A DNA stretch of 64,000 nt from Longispora albida DSM 44784 (GTDB lineage Bacteria > Actinomycetota > Actinomycetes > Mycobacteriales > Micromonosporaceae), in contig NZ_KB903838.1 of assembly GCF_000379825.1 (NCBI RefSeq), positions 187,046 to 251,045 on the forward strand. The letters run 5' to 3'. Under the pieces are notes generated by a model, which was not told where the DNA came from, ran no database searches, and was given only the letters and a program-made list of their open reading frames with translations. Shown one piece after another: positions 62,201 to 64,000 of the stretch (the first letter of the stretch is position 1; the number at the start of each line of letters is the position of its first letter). Made by a program: the position numbers and the translations under genes.

Positions 62201-64000
62201 CCAAGACCGAGACGATGAAGTCCTACAACGCCGGCAGCCCGGTGTACTTCACGACCGGCGAGACCACCTACGACACCCACGGCCGGATCAAGACGGCCAA
62301 GGATGTCCGGGGCGGGACGACCACCACCGACTACACCCCGGCCAGCGGTGGCCCGCTGACGGCGAAGACGGAGACCAGCCCGCTCGGCTGGACCTCGTCG
62401 GAGACGTTCGACCCGGCCTACGGCCTGCCGATGTCCAAGGTGGACGCCAACGGCCGCAAGCTCGACTTCGCGTACGACGGCCTCGGCCGCCTGATCTCGG
62501 TCTGGAAGCCCGGCCGCGACAAGGGCGCGCAGAGCGCGACCATCACGTACGACTACCTGGTCCGCAACGACAAGCCGACGGTGATCACCAGCAAGAAGAT
62601 CAACCAGGCCGGCAACTACATCGCCACGCACGACCTGTACGACGGCCTGTGGCGCAAGCGGCAGACCCAGAAGCCGGACGCGGCCGGCGGCCCCAACGCC
62701 GTCGTGACCGACATCCTCTACGACACCGCAGGCCGTGAGCAGCGGACCAACGACCCGTACCTGGGCACGGCGGTTCCGGGCACCACCCTGTTCATGCCGT
62801 CCGAGGTCATCCCCTCGCAGACCGGCAAGGTCTTCGACGGGGCCGGCCGGACCATCGCCGAGGTCATGCGGGTCAGCGCGCCGTCCGGTGGCAGCCACGG
62901 TGGCACGGAGAAGTGGCGCACGACGACCTACCACGCCGGTGACCGCACCGACGTGACCCCGCCGAACGGCGGCACGGCCAGCTCGGCGATCGTCGACGCC
63001 CACGGCAAGACGGTCGAGTACCGGCAGTACAAGGGCGCGGCTCCGACGCCGGGCACCGCAGGCAGCTACGACTCGACGTTCTACGAGTACAACCGCAAGG
63101 ACCAGCTCGCCAAGGTCACCGGCCCCTCGGGCCTGGTGTGGACGTACGAGTACGACCTGCTCGGCCGCGCCACCAAGAGCGTCGACCCGGACAAGGGCAC
63201 CAGCTTCTCGGAGTTCAACGACGCTGGTGACCTGGTCTCCACCACTGACGCCCGCGGCACCAAGCTGGTCACCGGCTACGACGCCATCGGCCGCAAGACC
63301 GGCGTCTACAAGGACTCGATCGCGCCGGCCAACAAGCGGGCCGAGTGGGTCTACGACACCATGACGGTGGGCAACCCGGTCAAGGGCCAGCTGGTCAAGG
63401 CCACCCGGTACGAGCCGGAGGGCGCGTACAGCCGGGAGAGCACCGGTTTCACGATCGACTACCAGCCGACCCGGGTCGTGCACACGATCCCGGGCACCGA
63501 GGTCGGCGGCACGTACACCTACGTGTACACGTACAACCAGGACGGCACCCCGGACACCATCCGGATGCCGCTCGCCGGTGACCTCAAGCTGGAGACGCTG
63601 ACCTACGGGTACGACGCCCAGGGCCAGCCGTCCACGCTGCGGTCCAAGTACGGCACCAGCCTGGAGACCTCGCTGGTCATGAGCACGTCCTACACCTCCT
63701 TCGGGGAACTGGGCGCGTACACCCTCCAGCACAACGGCGGCAACGCCGTGGACGTGGTGAAGAACTACGACACCACGACCCGCAAGCTCAGCCAGATCTG
63801 GACCAGCAAGCAGACCGGTCCGACCACGATCTCCGACATCCGGTACGACTACGACGACATCGGCAACGTCAAGCGGTCCGCCGACCTGACGTCCGGTGAC
63901 GTGCAGTGCTACAAGTCCGACTACCTGCGCCGGACGACGGACGCGTGGACGCCGGCCAACGGAGACTGCAACACCGCACCGGAGAGCGCGACGCTCGGTG
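59212..64000 (+). CDS. Second giant secreted RHS/YD-repeat protein, cut by the right edge
   Basis: The frame stays open from GTG 59212 (AAAGG upstream) to the window end: about 1,596 codons. A signal peptide (VLTLTLGAALVVTLPGAPPA, cleavage near ALAA) is followed by a variable region to about residue 290. Then comes the SpvB-like N-terminal part (SNSGDFSWSYPLRSPPALGG, later PSWLGEGWDWDPGSIERKYQ), and YD repeats from about residue 1000 (FAYDGLGRLISVWKPGRDKG, YEYDLLGRATKSVDPDKG). It has the same build as the RHS protein at 26-33 kb but with higher GC and no visible frameshift. The core end, any HINT domain, toxin and immunity gene would lie beyond the window. Confidence 0.9.
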   Translation, partial: MSRSLSRRPHLPSLRKVLTLTLGAALVVTLPGAPPALAAVVDAKPAQAQKEKPVSGSGRAGATPEAVPGKPFQGAAPVWPAPGVAEVNFSADGTQTAGAARSNTKAGALPVWVSPVRQPAGVKAAGADAVAAPSATGARVEVLDRSLALKAGVDGLFLRVSAPEAPVNAASADGFRTAAPASTGPVRVDVDYSKFRWAYGGDWAARLKLVKLPECALTTPGKPECRGTELPSKNNTRDGKVTVELPSASTAKSAKGVQAASASGSGGTLMALSAAPSGASGDFSATSLTPSATWSGGSNSGDFSWSYPLRSPPALGGPAPSVSIGYSSASVDGRMAASNNQPSWLGEGWDWDPGSIERKYQACSEDMTNSNNNTEKTGDQCWATDNATMSMSGHAGELIKDPNNANRWHLRNDDGTFVERRTGSGNGALNGEYWVATTTDGVQYWFGKSAQSTLTVPVAGNNPGEPCRQATFAASFCTQAYRWNLEYVVDLNGNTMTYFYGKETGKYAKNLKTDQDPVTYDRSSYVDRIEYGTRTDVAGVPFTVKFDVADRCVTAACGTHDATNWPDTPWDQDCTGKPCNNVAPSFWSTKRLAKVTTKVGANAVEEWTFTHSFEDPGDGTRAGLWLKKIGHRGLAGGQTTTLPDVTFAGIQLSNRVDTIDHSPAMNWWRVKTVSNESGGKLDVTYSAQECVASSNVPDVSNLHLNTKRCYPVKWTPPGHTTPVTDFFHKYLVTDVVESDLVGGATAVRTHYDYPGTPAWHYSDDDGMVKAENKTWSVWRGYGAVQTTKGEGAERTFTETRFFRGMHGDKYGAGTRTEVMPAIATGGIPAINDEDVYAGMTREAIVYNGPGGAEVSAEVSVPWHSGETATRTLNGITVKARFTNPAAEKHTRIALDGGRAPRTTSTATTFEGTYGTPTEVEDRGTPAAGDEQCTLTDYARNTGAAWLTGAVKRTRSFAVDCTKAKAGTGLTDADVLTDELTSYDGLAHGTAPTRGQVTKTETMKSYNAGSPVYFTTGETTYDTHGRIKTAKDVRGGTTTTDYTPASGGPLTAKTETSPLGWTSSETFDPAYGLPMSKVDANGRKLDFAYDGLGRLISVWKPGRDKGAQSATITYDYLVRNDKPTVITSKKINQAGNYIATHDLYDGLWRKRQTQKPDAAGGPNAVVTDILYDTAGREQRTNDPYLGTAVPGTTLFMPSEVIPSQTGKVFDGAGRTIAEVMRVSAPSGGSHGGTEKWRTTTYHAGDRTDVTPPNGGTASSAIVDAHGKTVEYRQYKGAAPTPGTAGSYDSTFYEYNRKDQLAKVTGPSGLVWTYEYDLLGRATKSVDPDKGTSFSEFNDAGDLVSTTDARGTKLVTGYDAIGRKTGVYKDSIAPANKRAEWVYDTMTVGNPVKGQLVKATRYEPEGAYSRESTGFTIDYQPTRVVHTIPGTEVGGTYTYVYTYNQDGTPDTIRMPLAGDLKLETLTYGYDAQGQPSTLRSKYGTSLETSLVMSTSYTSFGELGAYTLQHNGGNAVDVVKNYDTTTRKLSQIWTSKQTGPTTISDIRYDYDDIGNVKRSADLTSGDVQCYKSDYLRRTTDAWTPANGDCNTAPESATLG

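Noticed and set aside
59611-63732. 1,373-codon open frame on the minus strand
   Set aside because: It lies opposite the second RHS gene and is a high-GC antisense shadow: repetitive Arg/Val/Gly/Ala composition, no motif and no ribosome site. The plus frame carries recognisable RHS repeats.

Overview
The window is high-GC actinobacterial DNA. Evidence: strong G/C at codon third positions, frequent GTG/TTG starts, AfsR/SARP regulators with NB-ARC and TPR domains, Tat signals, a class II lanthipeptide locus, giant secreted RHS proteins, and many genes whose start codon lies 6-7 bases after a -10-like TANNNT hexamer (leaderless transcripts). The gene content would suit a Micromonosporaceae-type filamentous actinomycete, but the genus is a guess. 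I saw no rRNA, tRNA, CRISPR array or intact insertion sequence.

Layout. 1-8.7 kb: 3' part of an AfsR-like NB-ARC/TPR protein, a membrane protein, a Sir2 deacylase, a DUF2809 protein, a 47-residue LPXTG microprotein behind a processive-type family 2 glycosyltransferase, a Tat-exported GH63-like glycosidase followed by an orphan chitin-binding-module remnant, and a DoxX protein. 8.7-15.8 kb: a Calx-beta-like secreted protein, an ankyrin lipoprotein, a PAS-GAF-SpoIIE phosphatase, an ArsR-SulP operon under a perfect 30-bp palindrome, and a YjdM/PhnA zinc-ribbon protein. 15.85-18.3 kb: a compact cassette of a 33-codon ORF, an ATP-grasp ligase and an MFS exporter, the clearest candidate for an undescribed small-peptide system. 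18.3-24 kb: a quinone oxidoreductase, a small crystallin/I36-like secreted protein, several hypothetical proteins and a dienelactone-hydrolase-like enzyme.

24-33.1 kb holds gene remains (a frameshifted LuxR regulator and fragments on the minus strand), then a polymorphic-toxin module on the minus strand: an RHS protein with a PT-HINT domain and a C-terminal toxin resembling the papain fold, followed 2 nt later by a probable immunity gene and then a DUF4240 gene. The RHS gene is split by a frameshift just upstream of its core C-terminus. Divergent from it is a 1,779-residue secreted protein with DNRLRE-like, FG-GAP, ricin and LamG modules. 39.4-48.5 kb: a full-length AfsR/SARP regulator, secreted proteins (one with near-identical FG-GAP repeats), a secreted clan GH-A/PA14 glycosidase and an alpha/beta hydrolase whose 3' end runs into gene debris.

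48.5-55.0 kb is a class II lanthipeptide locus: LanM synthetase, a 78-residue mersacidin-type precursor with a Cys-rich end, and two separate ABC transporters for export and/or self-protection. 55-64 kb: a membrane protein, a leucine-rich-repeat pseudogene, a methyltransferase, two small proteins, a NADAR-domain remnant and a second giant RHS protein that runs off the right edge.

Themes: secretion and contact-dependent competition (two RHS proteins, HINT, immunity), peptide natural products (lanthipeptide; ATP-grasp/MFS cassette), carbohydrate-active exported proteins, and repeated small deletions/frameshifts that leave recognisable pseudogenes.
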